Origin: Candidatus Kuenenia stuttgartensis
GTDB lineage: Bacteria > Planctomycetota > Planctomycetia > Isosphaerales > Isosphaeraceae
Assembly: GCA_945865635.1 (NCBI GenBank)
Contig: CAMBEP010000003.1
Span: forward strand, 1 to 64,000
Reading direction: 5' to 3'
DNA length: 64,000 bases
Made by a program: the position numbers and the translations under genes. The notes beneath the pieces were generated by a model. It did not search any database. It had not been told where the DNA came from and was given only the letters and a program-made list of their open reading frames with translations. Shown here piece after piece: positions 27,731 through 38,544 of the stretch (its first letter is position 1; each line of letters begins with the position of its first letter).

Positions 27731-30700
27731 TTAATCGACAAAGCTGAATTCGTTGAGATTCAAAAGCAGCCGGGCGAGTTTATCAAACCCGTGTTTCTCT
27801 GCATAAGAAGTCAGTAACTGAAGCTCGTCTGTCGAGGGCTGTCGGCTCAAGCATTGCTGAAATGCCCAACGCACCTTGGACGCAGTATCTTTGACAGAAA
27901 TGGATTGAATTCGTCGCCCCAGGTGTTCGGAAAGCGCCAATACCAATCCATGATTCCACTGCGCCAAAGCGGCGGCGGCTGAGACAGATTCGTTGCGTTT
28001 ATCGACACGAATCGAAGGGTCTGCGCAGTCCATTGCCGTAAGAAATGGCTGTGGCTGGCTTCGTACGATGAATCGATAAATCGAACGCCTGTGTGCAGCA
28101 GGGTCATCGGGGTTGGCTAAGTGATATTCATAATGCGGCGAATGTTCCGGTTGCTGAACCACAAAATCTTTGAATGATGGACCACCCATTTTGTAGTCTA
28201 ACTGACCTGAAACGGCCAAGAGACTGTCACGCACAGCTTCGGCTTCCAGCTTTCGACGATTCTGACGCCACAAATGAATGTTATTGGAATCACGTTGTGC
28301 AAATTCTTCTGGGCCTGTACTTTGCTGGCGATAAGTTGCACTTGTGACGATTTGTCGGTGCAGGGCTTTTAAGCTTCCACCGGTGTCTCGAAAAGTGGTT
28401 GCAAGATAATCAAGCAGTTCTGGATGCGACGGGGTACCTCCCATGTGACCAAAATCACCAGGCGGATCAACGATCCCACGCCCGAAGTGATATTGCCAGA
28501 CCCGGTTGACAATCGATCTCCAGAAAAGTGGATTATCGCGATGAGTCAGCCAGTCAGCCAAAGCTGCGCGACGCTTTGATTCATCATCAGTGTCCTCAAA
28601 CTGGAATTCTGAAGGAGCAAATTTGAGAACTTTAATAGCACCTGGCCCAACTTTTTCCATTGGGTTTTTCACATCACCGCGTGGGAGTTTGAAGATCGAG
28701 CGGGGCATTCCACCATTTGACCCCGTGCCTGCAAATGCTCCGCTGCCATGATGGACAGTTCCAGCATAAACCATTTCCGATTTTGGTAAGGATTTGAGTT
28801 GGGACTCTATGAATTGTAATTCGTTTGCAACCTGATTTCGTTCCTCAATCACTTTGCTGGAAACAGATTGCCGAATCAACTCGGTTTTACTTTTCTCAAG
28901 TTCACTGAGCTTTAAAGTATTCGTTTCATAATCACTCAATAAAGCAGGTGCAATACCATCCGAGAGATTCTTGATCTGCCATCGAACTGGAGATTCAATA
29001 GAATCGAGTGCAGTGAGCTTGGCTTTTTTGGAGATATTTTGACCTTTATCATCGAGAACGGTTATTTCTGACAAGGAAAAGATAAAATCGTTCTGACGAG
29101 GGGCCAGTTTTGTTGCAGTCACGCGAATATGTCTAACGCCTTTTCCAGAAGGAGTTTCGATTACTTGTGGCTTAATTCCAGGGTTAATCAAGTCTTTCGA
29201 AGTAAAATCTGCAACTGCTATTTTGTTATCATCAATTCCTTTACCATCAGAAATCTCAACTCGATATCGTAACGGAAAACCAAACCCTGGTCCAATATTA
29301 TTAAAATTGTCAGATGAAGGAGAAATTACAATCTTCTGAATTTTTTCTGGATTGTCAAAATCGAGCTGAACCCATTTTACTTCTTTCTGATCGCTGGCGA
29401 TCTGGCTGTGATAGCCATACTGTGGATGATCTTTTTGGCTTACGGATTGCTTTGTCAAAGCGATTCGTTCTTCTATTTGAGCCAGCTTGGGGCCGCCTGC
29501 AACACGAATTACCTGCTCCAGAATTGGTAAACGCCGTTGCACGGCAAGCTTTTGATGTTGAAGGTGATTGTATCTGAGTTGCTGCTGGGGGCTATCATAA
29601 TAAGGCTTATCGGCACGATCCACTGCTGCAAAAACCGCCTGGAGACGATAATAATCGGTTTGCAGCAACGGATCGAATTTATGGTCGTGGCACTGGGCGC
29701 ATTGTATCGTGAGACTCATCAGTGAACCCACTGTCGTTCCCACCATATCGTCGCGATCAAGGTGACGTGCAATCTTGCCATCGATTTTTGATTCAGGCAC
29801 TTCGGCATGACCAATGAAATCCCATGGTCCAGCCGCGAGTAAACCTAAAGCTTTCACAGCATCAGAGCTTTCAGGAAAAAGAACATCGCCTGCTATCTGT
29901 TCCTGGATAAATTTTGCATAAGGTTTATCCTGATTAAACGCCGAGATGACATAATCTCTATAAGGCCATGCATTTGGTCGTGGTTTATCCTTGTCGTAGC
30001 CATGAGTTTCACCATAATGAACAATGTCGAGCCAGTGGCGTGCCCACCGCTCGCCATAAGCCGGAGTCGCCAAAAGATGATCCACAAGTTTTTCGTAAGC
30101 TTTCGGATGCGTGTTACCTTGAAAGTTTTCGACATCTTCGGGCATTGGTGGAAGGCCTGTCAGGTCAAAATACAATCTACGAACAAGTGTACGGCGGTCT
30201 GCTTCGGGGGTTGGTTTAAATCCAAAACTTATATGATCTTTTGCAATAAAGTTGTCAATTGCATTTATCCGCCAGTTTTGATGGCTTTGTGGTAACTCCG
30301 GGATTTTCTGATTCTGGACGGGTTGAAGCGACCAGAGCGGCTTAATTTCCACACCTTCAGATTTATCTGCAAGTTTTATGGAGTCAGGCCAAACAGCTCC
30401 CGTTCGGATCCATTCACTCACTGACATAATAATCGTGGGATCAAGCGGCTTTGCTTTTTTTGGCATTTCTGGCTTATCGCCTAAAAGAACTTCGAGAATT
30501 CGACTTTCATCAGGTTTGCCAATCTCAAAAACCGGTCCATTTTCACTGCCTTTTAATAAACCAGATTTTGTGGCTAGTGAAAGGCCTCCACGCGACTTGG
30601 ATTCGTTATGGCACGAAAGACAAGCCTTTTCAAAAGAAGGCGCGACAACATCTCGAAATAATTGCGACGACTGTTTTATATTGGAATCGTCGCCGGAAGC

Positions 30701-30760
30701 GATGCCCTGAAGAATGAATAAACACCCTATCATCGTAGAATTCAGTGCTGGCTTCATCAT
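27731..30760 (-). CDS. PSD1 protein: Planctomycete cytochrome C + DUF1549 + DUF1553, with beta-rich insert
   Basis: About 1,009 residues. A signal-like N-terminus (STMIGCLFILQGIASG) is followed by cytochrome c CLSCHNESKSRGG, DUF1549 (TLVRRLYFDLTGLPP) with CAQCHDHKFDPLLQTDYYRL, an inserted discoidin-like domain at roughly 450-610 (KWVQLDFDNPEKIQKIVI, VEISDGKG), and DUF1553 (ALADWLTHRDN, IVNRVWQYHFGRGIVDPPGD). The paired ATGs at 30760/30757 are the likely start; the longer ORF would begin with TTG. First gene of a PSD1-DUF1501 unit. The role is probably envelope or polysaccharide related (family context); direct biochemistry is lacking. Confidence 0.91.
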   Translation of the reverse strand: MMKPALNSTMIGCLFILQGIASGDDSNIKQSSQLFRDVVAPSFEKACLSCHNESKSRGGLSLATKSGLLKGSENGPVFEIGKPDESRILEVLLGDKPEMPKKAKPLDPTIIMSVSEWIRTGAVWPDSIKLADKSEGVEIKPLWSLQPVQNQKIPELPQSHQNWRINAIDNFIAKDHISFGFKPTPEADRRTLVRRLYFDLTGLPPMPEDVENFQGNTHPKAYEKLVDHLLATPAYGERWARHWLDIVHYGETHGYDKDKPRPNAWPYRDYVISAFNQDKPYAKFIQEQIAGDVLFPESSDAVKALGLLAAGPWDFIGHAEVPESKIDGKIARHLDRDDMVGTTVGSLMSLTIQCAQCHDHKFDPLLQTDYYRLQAVFAAVDRADKPYYDSPQQQLRYNHLQHQKLAVQRRLPILEQVIRVAGGPKLAQIEERIALTKQSVSQKDHPQYGYHSQIASDQKEVKWVQLDFDNPEKIQKIVISPSSDNFNNIGPGFGFPLRYRVEISDGKGIDDNKIAVADFTSKDLINPGIKPQVIETPSGKGVRHIRVTATKLAPRQNDFIFSLSEITVLDDKGQNISKKAKLTALDSIESPVRWQIKNLSDGIAPALLSDYETNTLKLSELEKSKTELIRQSVSSKVIEERNQVANELQFIESQLKSLPKSEMVYAGTVHHGSGAFAGTGSNGGMPRSIFKLPRGDVKNPMEKVGPGAIKVLKFAPSEFQFEDTDDESKRRAALADWLTHRDNPLFWRSIVNRVWQYHFGRGIVDPPGDFGHMGGTPSHPELLDYLATTFRDTGGSLKALHRQIVTSATYRQQSTGPEEFAQRDSNNIHLWRQNRRKLEAEAVRDSLLAVSGQLDYKMGGPSFKDFVVQQPEHSPHYEYHLANPDDPAAHRRSIYRFIVRSQPQPFLTAMDCADPSIRVDKRNESVSAAAALAQWNHGLVLALSEHLGRRIQSISVKDTASKVRWAFQQCLSRQPSTDELQLLTSYAEKHGFDKLARLLLNLNEFSFVD

Positions 30761-30942
30761 GGCTTTGAACAACTTGTCTTGTGTATCCAATGTTTGGAAT
30801 AGAAGAACTAATTATAAAACAATCGATGATTTACCACAAGAAGTCTGTAAGAATCTATAGACCTGATCGACCAGTCTCTTTGGTCGGTCAGGCAATTGCT
30901 TATACTCTGACTATGATATAAACAACCAGATTCTTAAAGTCT

Positions 30943-31503
30943 TCAATTTTCCATGATTTCCGCAGTTTTCTTTTCTGCAGAATCGTTGACCTTGGATTCG
31001 AATTTTTTGGTCAACTCCTGAATATCTTCTTTACAAGCTTTGCAGTCATCTTCCGTCACAAGCTTGTCTGCCTGAAGTTTATCTGCATCTTTGTTTCCAT
31101 CGCGACGGATATTGCGGATCGAAACGCGAGCTTCCTCAGCAAGATCCTTAACACGACCGGAAATCTTTTTACGCTGTTCTACTGATAGAGATGGCACGTT
31201 TAGTCGAATGACTTTGTTATCGGACATAGGTGTCAGGCCAAGCTCGCTGGCCTGAATAGCCTTTACGATATCGCCAATTGCGGCGATATCAAACGGTCGG
31301 ATCAAAATCTGCTGAGGCTCTGGCGTGGAGAGGTTTGCAAGCTGTTTGAGTGGGGTAGGGGACCCATAATATTCAACACGGATCGACTCAACCAGCCCCG
31401 TACTGGCCCGGCCAGTTCTTATACCCCGAAATTGGTCGCCCAAAAGGGTGACTGACTTCTCCATGCGTTCTTCGGTCTCAAGCAGGATATCGTCGATTGT
31501 CAT
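30943..31503 (-). CDS. frr: Ribosome recycling factor
   Basis: 186 residues, the standard length. It begins IDDILLETEERMEKSVTLL and contains the family blocks FRGIRTGRAS, RVEYYGSPTPLKQLANLSTP and VRLNVPSLSVEQRKKI-like (IRLNVPSLSVEQRKKISGR). With EF-G it splits ribosomes after termination. It is the last gene of the conserved rpsB-tsf-pyrH-frr order, downstream of pyrH by 128 bases. The start ATG 31503 has GGGAG upstream. Confidence 0.98.
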   Translation of the reverse strand: MTIDDILLETEERMEKSVTLLGDQFRGIRTGRASTGLVESIRVEYYGSPTPLKQLANLSTPEPQQILIRPFDIAAIGDIVKAIQASELGLTPMSDNKVIRLNVPSLSVEQRKKISGRVKDLAEEARVSIRNIRRDGNKDADKLQADKLVTEDDCKACKEDIQELTKKFESKVNDSAEKKTAEIMEN

Positions 31504-31631
31504 GGCTTCGGACTCTCCCGGAGTTGTTCTGAAAATTGGGGCGTAATAGATGATGATGTTGTGCTGAGCGATAATACTCGAAACACTTCATACCTGTTGA
31601 TCAATCAGATTAACCTCTGATCCGACGATGA

Positions 31632-32399
31632 TCAAGATTGGCGGTATGATGGTCGCTCTTGATTGGCCACCCATGTCCCAAGCGGTTCACCTTGAACAAT
31701 GGCTCGTTCTATGTTGCCTTCTCGCTTAAAGTTAAAGACTAAGATCGGCATCGCATTTTCCATACACATGCCAATCGCTGTCATGTCCATCACTTTAAGA
31801 TGATCTCGCACGACCTGCTCGTACGTAAGCGTTTCATATCGAACAGCATGTGGATTTTTTTCGGGATCTGCAGAATAAACACCATCCACACGTGTAGCCT
31901 TCATCAAAACTTCCGCATCTAGTTCCTTGGCACGCAAAGCAGCCGCTGTGTCTGTTGTAACAAACGGGCTTCCAGTTCCTGAAGCCAAGATGATAACCCG
32001 CCCTTTGTTAAGGTGATTCAACGCACGCCTCTGAATGAATGGTTCAGCCACTTCATCCATTCGAATTGTTGTCATCAACCGAACTTCCTGACCACAATGT
32101 TCAAGAGCATCGCGTAAGGCAAGCCCGTTAATCACCGTTGCAGTCATACCCATGTAATGTGCTGTAGATTCACGGATTATCGGGTTGCCTTTGGCAAATG
32201 CTGATCCGCGAAGAATGTTTCCGCCACCAACTACAATCGATAATTGAACACCCTTGCTGGCAACTTCAGCCACCTCTCGGGCGATCCGGCTGATCTCATC
32301 CTGATGAATCCCACCCTCACCGGAACGACCAAAGCTCTCGCCAGAAAGTTTCAGTAAAACGCGGCGAAATGCAGGTCGATTTTGTGTTGAATCAGCCAT
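31632..32399 (-). CDS. pyrH: UMP kinase
   Basis: 255 residues. It is an amino-acid-kinase-fold UMP kinase that makes UDP from UMP and ATP in pyrimidine synthesis. Visible blocks are [65 protein letters not shown], and [17 protein letters not shown]. It lies between tsf and frr as in many bacteria. Length and motifs are ordinary. Confidence 0.98.
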   Translation of the reverse strand: MADSTQNRPAFRRVLLKLSGESFGRSGEGGIHQDEISRIAREVAEVASKGVQLSIVVGGGNILRGSAFAKGNPIIRESTAHYMGMTATVINGLALRDALEHCGQEVRLMTTIRMDEVAEPFIQRRALNHLNKGRVIILASGTGSPFVTTDTAAALRAKELDAEVLMKATRVDGVYSADPEKNPHAVRYETLTYEQVVRDHLKVMDMTAIGMCMENAMPILVFNFKREGNIERAIVQGEPLGTWVANQERPSYRQS

Positions 32400-32523
32400 T
32401 AATATTGAATCTCCAGTGATCGGAATCTACACTTACGTGTCTCATGCATAATATAAGATAGCCTCGGCGACTTCCGAAAATAGTTACAAAAGTCGCCAAG
32501 AACGAGCTCATGACGATTCTTAA

Positions 32524-33450
32524 TTATTCTTCAGTGCCGGCATCAGGTGATGCGGTTTCACCAAGAATAAATCGAATAGCCCGATTGACTTTGATTGGCT
32601 CTCCACCTGTGGCAGCGCTCACCTTGCGAATCACATCAGCCACTGTGCCTGCGGATGGATCTTTGGCAAAGGGTTGGTCGAGAAGGTTATTCTCTGCATA
32701 CCATTTATTCAACTGACCTTCGGCCATTTTTTCTTGTACCTGCTGCGGCTTTTTCGCGTTGTCAGGATTGTTCTCATTCAACTTTTTGATGAGCTGCTTC
32801 TGCTCTTCCACCATCTCTGGGCTAATCTGATCCCTGCTCACTGCCAGAGGATTCGTTGCAACCACCTGAAGTGCAAGGTCTTTAACCAACTGCTTGACTT
32901 CATCACAGGCTGCCTGCTGTGCAGATCCGCAAGAAACTTCAACCATCGCACCACTCTTGGAATCGTGGTGGACGTAACTGTCGATGCGACCTGGTCCAGA
33001 AAGTTCAAATTTGATTGAGCGAGCAACCCCAATATTTTCGCCAGTCCGAGCATTCAGATTCACCAAAGCATCTTTGATGCTTAAAGCCGGGTTGATCAAG
33101 AATTTTTGAGTCAAAAGATCCAGGCCGTCTGAAGCCGTGGATATGAGATGTTTGATCAAATCTGCTGTCATTCCCCGGAAAGCATCGTTGCGAGCTACAA
33201 AATCCGTTTCGCAATTAAGCTCGATGATTGCCCCAACCGTATTGTCATCGTTGAAGCCCACTTCAACTCGACCAGCTTTGGCCGAACGTCCTGATCGCTT
33301 TTCAGCGTTCTTAAGACCTCGCTCTTTAGCAAGTTGTGTCGCCTTTTTCAGATCACCTTCCGCTTCTTGAAGCAGTTTCTTGCACTCCATCAAACCTAGG
33401 CCGGTGATCTGACGAAATTCGTTAACAACCTTTGCTGTGATATCTGCCAT
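32524..33450 (-). CDS. tsf: Elongation factor Ts
   Basis: 308 residues. The N-terminal UBA-like part is EFRQITGLGLMECKKLLQEA, and the core has the EF-Ts signature ELNCETDFVARNDAFRGM. It exchanges GDP for GTP on EF-Tu. A charged region after about residue 200 (LIKKLNENNPDNAKKPQQ) is followed by NLLDQPFAKDPSAGTVADVI. An ATG at 33450 with GGAGAA upstream. It lies downstream of rpsB, with a 273-base gap that holds no gene. Confidence 0.97.
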   Translation of the reverse strand: MADITAKVVNEFRQITGLGLMECKKLLQEAEGDLKKATQLAKERGLKNAEKRSGRSAKAGRVEVGFNDDNTVGAIIELNCETDFVARNDAFRGMTADLIKHLISTASDGLDLLTQKFLINPALSIKDALVNLNARTGENIGVARSIKFELSGPGRIDSYVHHDSKSGAMVEVSCGSAQQAACDEVKQLVKDLALQVVATNPLAVSRDQISPEMVEEQKQLIKKLNENNPDNAKKPQQVQEKMAEGQLNKWYAENNLLDQPFAKDPSAGTVADVIRKVSAATGGEPIKVNRAIRFILGETASPDAGTEE

Positions 33451-33723
33451 CTGAAAATTCTCCTGTGTTTTCTGATCTCAAGTCATGCCCCAAGCTGGTC
33501 TATGATTAAAGTCACGAAGTTTTGACCAGTCGGACAAGATTTTCCCTAAGACATTTTCACGCCTATTTTTTGACCAAAACCGCGACTGTATCGGCATCCT
33601 CTTCTGAAAAGATTGCCCACGTCTAAAGATCTCAGTCATCCTTGAATTGTCAACGACTAATCTCCGCACCAGTAAAATCACGTGGTGCGGAGACTTATTA
33701 CCTGTAGCCTGTAGGAGGCTGAA

Positions 33724-34677
33724 TTAACCTTCTGTCACTTCCGGAATAACCTCGGTTACGGGTGCCTCAGAAGTTGGAACATCTTGTACTGAAAGTACTT
33801 CAGTAGTCGACACGACTGGAGGTGTCCCAACTCGCCGTATACCACCACCGCCGCCTTGATTGCCACCACCACCTTGATTGCCACCACTGCGAGATGCGCC
33901 ACCGCGATCTCCACCACGATCGCGACGATCACGACCACCACGGTCTCTACGATCACCGCTGTCATCTCGTGGTTCTGGAGGTGCAACATAAGCAGGAGCG
34001 ATTGAACGACCTTCCAGAATTGCATCGGATAGGTATCGCACCACGAGCTCGATGGATCGCATACTATCGTCGTTGCCAGGAATAGGCAAATCGACATTGT
34101 CAGGATCACAATCCGTATCAAGCAGCGCAATCACTTTGATACCTAACTTTTTCGCTTCTTGAACTGCAATCTTCTCGCGGACTGGGTCGACCACAAGAAG
34201 TGCTTCGGGAAGTCGTTCCATCGTCCGGATACCTGAAAGGTTACGGTCGATTTTAGTACGTTCACGCGTCAATTGCGAAATCATCTTTTTGGAGTAACTG
34301 GCGGCTTGTTCGCCATCCAGAATTCGCTCCAATTCCTCAAGACGTTTCAGACGACTACGGATCGTCACGAAGTTCGTCAGTGTCCCACCCAGCCAGCGTT
34401 CAGTAACATAGGGCATCCCACAGCGTGTGGCTTGCTCCATAATTGTGTCCGTCGCCTGACGCTTTGTACCGACGAACAGGATCAGCCCGTTGTTCGACGC
34501 CACTCGATTGAAGAATTTCGAGCCACGCAGCAAGCCGCGAACTGTTTCTTTCAAGTCGATAATATGAATCAGGTTACGCTTGCCGTAAATGTACGGCTTC
34601 ATCTTCGGATTCCAGCGGCGGGCGCGGCTGCCGAAGTGTACGCCAGCTTCGATCAAATCTTTGACCACTAAGGACAC
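33724..34677 (-). CDS. rpsB: 30S ribosomal protein S2 with RGG-rich tail
   Basis: 317 residues. The first 230 or so are ordinary S2 ([53 protein letters not shown]). An extra tail follows: charged RDRGG repeats at about 237-262, Gly/Asn-rich NQGGGG runs to about 279, and an acidic/Thr-rich end. S2 is normally about 230-260 residues, so the tail is roughly 60-80 residues longer. RGG tails often bind RNA. It heads the rpsB-tsf-pyrH-frr run. The TTG/ATG choice is clear: ATG 34677 matches the family start. Confidence 0.97.
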   Translation of the reverse strand: MSLVVKDLIEAGVHFGSRARRWNPKMKPYIYGKRNLIHIIDLKETVRGLLRGSKFFNRVASNNGLILFVGTKRQATDTIMEQATRCGMPYVTERWLGGTLTNFVTIRSRLKRLEELERILDGEQAASYSKKMISQLTRERTKIDRNLSGIRTMERLPEALLVVDPVREKIAVQEAKKLGIKVIALLDTDCDPDNVDLPIPGNDDSMRSIELVVRYLSDAILEGRSIAPAYVAPPEPRDDSGDRRDRGGRDRRDRGGDRGGASRSGGNQGGGGNQGGGGGIRRVGTPPVVSTTEVLSVQDVPTSEAPVTEVIPEVTEG

Positions 34678-35102
34678 TGAGGTATTCCCTTCGCCATATC
34701 TTGTACTGTTCCCGAATGCGGCTCCCCATGTGGAGATTCACTGGGGCATTCGTGCTAAACCATTGTTGTGCAGAAGACTTAGTTACACCTGAAAATCGGT
34801 GCTCGCGAAATCATCCTACATTGAGTATCGTCAGCAGAATGATATATTTTACATGCCAAAAGTGTTCTCGGTCAACCCTGAACTGATTTTATTTTCAAGA
34901 TTTCAGATTTCTAGAAGTCGTATTTGACATTCTCCAGTCGTTGTAAACTAATCTTTGCCAGTGAGTTCAAGATCTTTTAGGTCTCCTAAAACCAAGAGAA
35001 CGGGCCGGACAGTCTTTTCTTATAAGACGTCCGACCCAGTCTTCTTAATCGGATCATTTTGAGTTGCTCTGCTAGTCGCATGGCCACTCAAATCTACACG
35101 AT
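34678..35102. other. Intergenic region upstream of rpsB
   Basis: No gene is seen in these 425 bases. The promoter for the leftward rpsB run must lie here. The hairpin at 35002-35036 ends the lipoprotein transcript. Confidence 0.5.
35002..35036 (-). terminator. Terminator-like hairpin after the small lipoprotein gene
   Basis: GGGCCGGAC (35002-35010) pairs with GTCCGACCC (35028-35036) with one G-U pair, and an inner GTCTT/AAGAC stem extends it. The T run after it is poor on both strands (GTTCTCTTGGTTTT on the minus strand), so termination may be weak. Confidence 0.55.
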
Positions 35103-35315
35103 TCAGTTACTCTTCGGCTTTGAAATGCCTGGAGCACCCTTATAAAGTCCTTCTTGACCCTTCATGACTGATTTGGCTTTTTCAGCGGATTGCTCTGGTG
35201 TGATCGTTACACCTGGCTTCAGGTTGCCTTCGGTCGCTCCGCCGCCACATCCTGAAAAACTCAGGGTGGAAACAACGGACAACGCCAAGAGACCAAACAT
35301 GCTCAACTTACGCAT
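35103..35315 (-). CDS. Small lipoprotein
   Basis: 70 residues. The signal MRKLSMFGLLALSVVSTLSF ends in the lipobox LSFSGC, then GGGATEG. The mature protein is about 47 residues with a conserved-looking core TPEQSAEKAKSVMKG. ATG 35315 is preceded by AGGAG at a good distance; the longer upstream reading is not used. Small lipoproteins of this type are common in Planctomycetes and have no known role. It is divergent from the TPR-CRTAC1 operon 187 bases away. Confidence 0.8.
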   Translation of the reverse strand: MRKLSMFGLLALSVVSTLSFSGCGGGATEGNLKPGVTITPEQSAEKAKSVMKGQEGLYKGAPGISKPKSN

Positions 35316-35502
35316 CGGAAAACTCCTGATGATTGGATTGGGTACCGATTTTGTGGAACTACTTACTTCTTTCGAAGTGGTTAGAGAGTGTAAAGTAAAT
35401 AGAGACTCGTTCTGGGTCAAGACCCAGTTCGTACTCATCGCACATTTTTCATGGCCCTCAACACTCTAATACTCTCTATCTAATAGCGGATTCGCACCCA
35501 GT

Positions 35503-38500
35503 ATGGTCTCAAAAAAACTAAACCCAACAACTTTGTCAACTCAAGGACCAAACCGACTCTGTCGCATCGGTCAACGGAAGATTATTAGCTTTTTACTATT
35601 CATCACCCTACTGTCGACCACTGCCTTAATCGTCCAATATCAGATTCAAGAACAACTCCTAACCAAGGCCCGAAGTTTGGTCAAATCAAAAAACTTCAGA
35701 CAAGCCTCCAAGACGCTCGATCGATTATCCCTGATTTCTCCTAGAACTCATGATGAAGCCAACTATCTCAAAGGTCTATGCGAATACTCCATTGGAAAGT
35801 TCGATAGTGCTTTAGACACATGGTCAAGTCAAGTTCCAGGAACCTATTTTTATAGCGAAGCGACTCTGAAATCCGGTGAGTGGCTAGAAACGCAAGGACG
35901 CTTTACCGACGCAGAAGCAATTTATAAGAATGGACTGAAGGAAGGTTACCCACTCTCAATGGAGATTCGACATGCCCTTTTACAACTTTTTTGGATCGAA
36001 GCCAGGATCGATGAAGTCTCTCAGCTTATTCAACAGAATTGGAGAGAAAAGAAACGCAGCCTTTCGGCAGATGCATCAGAAACTATCGCAAATCTCAGAG
36101 CACATCTATCACTCGACCTTGAAGTATACCCAATAGATCATGTAAAACAGAAAATTGAAATGGCGAGTCTGAAATCTCCAAAGGACATTAGTGTAATAAT
36201 AGCTAAAATTGAGATCGCTTTAAGAACAGGACAGATGGAAATAGCACATAACCTCATAAAGCAAAACTCAAGTGCGTATCAGCATTCTCAAAACTGGAAA
36301 GTTTTGGAATTAAAGTCAGCCATCATGGAGAATGATCTGGAAGAGATAATAAACCTAGAAAAAGACATAGATAGATCACTCATCAAACCAGAACATGTAA
36401 TGAAACTCGCAGCATTAAAAGCGAATAGACAGAACAACCTAAACAAGCAAATAGAAATACTAGAAGTCTACCTAAAAACACATCCAACAGATATTATAGT
36501 AATGGAAGAACTAGCTCAGGCATTGATTGCGAATAGACAAAATGAGGATGCAGTTAAAATTAGAATGAGTCGAAGTGATATTGACATAACTCTCCAGAAA
36601 TATACAAACCTAATTGGCTCAGACTTCAAATCAAATGCGAAGCAAATGGCGTCATTTGCCGAACGTCTCGGGAGATGGTTTGAAGCTATCGCATTCAACG
36701 AAATTCTAGCAATTGGTAATTCAAAGGAAGTCTCGCTGAGTCAGAAAATTTCAGAACTGGAACAGAAAATTATAGCTTCTAATCAAACAGAGAAACTCTG
36801 GCGATTATACGATAAAATCGTACTAGACAAAAAAACCAATATGCAGAAAGAAATAGAAACAGAAAATACGGATTCATATCCAAGGTTTAAAGATATTGCA
36901 AAAAATAATGGAGTCGATTTTATCTTCCAAAGTGGAAAGACTCAAAACCGTCAATTGCCTGAAACAATGGGCGGAGGGGTCGCAATAATTGATTATAACA
37001 ATGATGGGTTTAATGATATTTTCGCGCTTCAAGGAGGATCATTTCCTTATAATCAAATCACGAATAATGATAAATCAGGAGACCGCCTCTTTCGTAATCA
37101 AGGCGATGGAAGCTTTGAAGATGTAACAGTCGAGGCTGGTCTACCAAATATTCGAGTAGGGTATGGTCATGGTGTAGCAGTGGGCGACATAGACAATGAC
37201 GGTGACTCGGATATTTTTGTTACCCGTTTCGGATCATATGCCCTATTAGAAAATCAAGGAAATGGAACCTTTAAGGATAAAACTAAAAACTGGAACCTCG
37301 AAGGTGAAAGAGACTGGCCAACCTCAGCAGCTTTTGCAGATTTTGATAATGATGGAGATTTAGATCTTTATGTCTGTCATTATGTAGTTTGGGAAACAAA
37401 AAATCCAAGAATCTGTAACAACGACAATGGAAATACGGTTGCATATTGTGCACCTCATGTTTTGAAGTCTAGAGCAGATCATTTATTTAGAAACGATCAG
37501 GGAAAGTTTACAGATATCAGCGATGAATCAGGAATTACAGGGTTCGATCAAAATGGAAAAGGACTCGGTGTAGTTGCAGCCGATTTTGATGATGATGGAT
37601 TAATAGATATCTTCGTGGCCAACGATGGAACACCTAACTTCCTTTTCAGGAATCATGGAGCAATGAGATTCAGGGATGAAGCCCTTTCTGCAGGAGTTTC
37701 AGCAAATTCAAATGGTGGCTATCAAGCAGGTATGGGTGTAGGATGTGGTGATTATAATCAAGACGGAAGACTTGATTTGGTAGTAACAAACTTTTATGGT
37801 GAGTCAACGAGTTATTTTGAGAATATGGGAGACTTTCTATTTAGAGAAAGAGGTGATGCAATAGGTTTAAAATTAACAACACGGTATAAGCTTGGATTTG
37901 GAATAGTAATAAGTGATTTTAATAATGATGGCAAATTGGATTTAGCAACAGCAAATGGCCATGTAAACGACTCACGTCCAATAATACCATATCAGATGAC
38001 AAGTCAGGTATTACTTGGATCGATAGAAGGTCGTTTGAAAGATACAACGTCAAGAATTGGTTCTGATATGAATATAGCAAGGCTTGGAAGAGGATTGGCT
38101 ATAGGCGATTTAAACAACGATGGACTCCAGGATATGGTACAAATCAACTTAGATTCTAATATCGCGATTTTCGTGAATAATACAAATAATAATGAATTTG
38201 AGGGGAAGAATAGTTTGAATAGCCTTGAGATTCATTTAGAGGGTGTCAAATCAAATCGTGATGGGGTTGGAACAAGAATTATAGCAAAAGCAAAAAACAT
38301 GAAACATCATACATTTAAGCATGGAGGTGGAAGTTATCTCTCTGCTAGTTCTGGAGATTTACATCTAGGAGTTGGAAAACATGATATCATTGAATTACTG
38401 GAAGTTCGCTGGCCATCTGGTCAAGTAGATAAACATCAGAATATAATGTGCAATAGAAAGATTCAATTAAAAGAAGGAAGTTCTAGGGTCAAAGAAGTTC

Positions 38501-38544
38501 AACATAGCAATATTGAACAAGTTCTAAAAGGAATACATCAATGA
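35503..38544 (+). CDS. TPR-CRTAC1 fusion protein
   Basis: 1,013 residues. A transmembrane segment lies at about 28-45, then TPR-like helices to about 430, then seven FG-GAP/VCBS blades with Ca-binding DxDNDGxxD loops (GVAIIDYNNDGFNDIFA, GVAVGDIDNDGDSDIFV, SAAFADFDNDGDLDLYVCHY and others), ending in ASPIC/UnbV (VEVRWPSG-like LEVRWPSGQVD). The blade insert ICNNDN..AYCAPHV carries the conserved Cys pair. It is the first gene of a four-gene operon and overlaps the next by ATGA. It looks like a membrane-tethered periplasmic or surface scaffold. Codon use is AT-rich (about 33% GC in one sampled line), unlike most of the window. Confidence 0.9.
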   Translation: MVSKKLNPTTLSTQGPNRLCRIGQRKIISFLLFITLLSTTALIVQYQIQEQLLTKARSLVKSKNFRQASKTLDRLSLISPRTHDEANYLKGLCEYSIGKFDSALDTWSSQVPGTYFYSEATLKSGEWLETQGRFTDAEAIYKNGLKEGYPLSMEIRHALLQLFWIEARIDEVSQLIQQNWREKKRSLSADASETIANLRAHLSLDLEVYPIDHVKQKIEMASLKSPKDISVIIAKIEIALRTGQMEIAHNLIKQNSSAYQHSQNWKVLELKSAIMENDLEEIINLEKDIDRSLIKPEHVMKLAALKANRQNNLNKQIEILEVYLKTHPTDIIVMEELAQALIANRQNEDAVKIRMSRSDIDITLQKYTNLIGSDFKSNAKQMASFAERLGRWFEAIAFNEILAIGNSKEVSLSQKISELEQKIIASNQTEKLWRLYDKIVLDKKTNMQKEIETENTDSYPRFKDIAKNNGVDFIFQSGKTQNRQLPETMGGGVAIIDYNNDGFNDIFALQGGSFPYNQITNNDKSGDRLFRNQGDGSFEDVTVEAGLPNIRVGYGHGVAVGDIDNDGDSDIFVTRFGSYALLENQGNGTFKDKTKNWNLEGERDWPTSAAFADFDNDGDLDLYVCHYVVWETKNPRICNNDNGNTVAYCAPHVLKSRADHLFRNDQGKFTDISDESGITGFDQNGKGLGVVAADFDDDGLIDIFVANDGTPNFLFRNHGAMRFRDEALSAGVSANSNGGYQAGMGVGCGDYNQDGRLDLVVTNFYGESTSYFENMGDFLFRERGDAIGLKLTTRYKLGFGIVISDFNNDGKLDLATANGHVNDSRPIIPYQMTSQVLLGSIEGRLKDTTSRIGSDMNIARLGRGLAIGDLNNDGLQDMVQINLDSNIAIFVNNTNNNEFEGKNSLNSLEIHLEGVKSNRDGVGTRIIAKAKNMKHHTFKHGGGSYLSASSGDLHLGVGKHDIIELLEVRWPSGQVDKHQNIMCNRKIQLKEGSSRVKEVQHSNIEQVLKGIHQ

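Noticed and set aside
34900..34960. TTGACA-like box at about 34924
   Set aside because: The nearest -10-like TAAACT is about 14-15 bases away, too close for a normal promoter, and it points away from rpsB.
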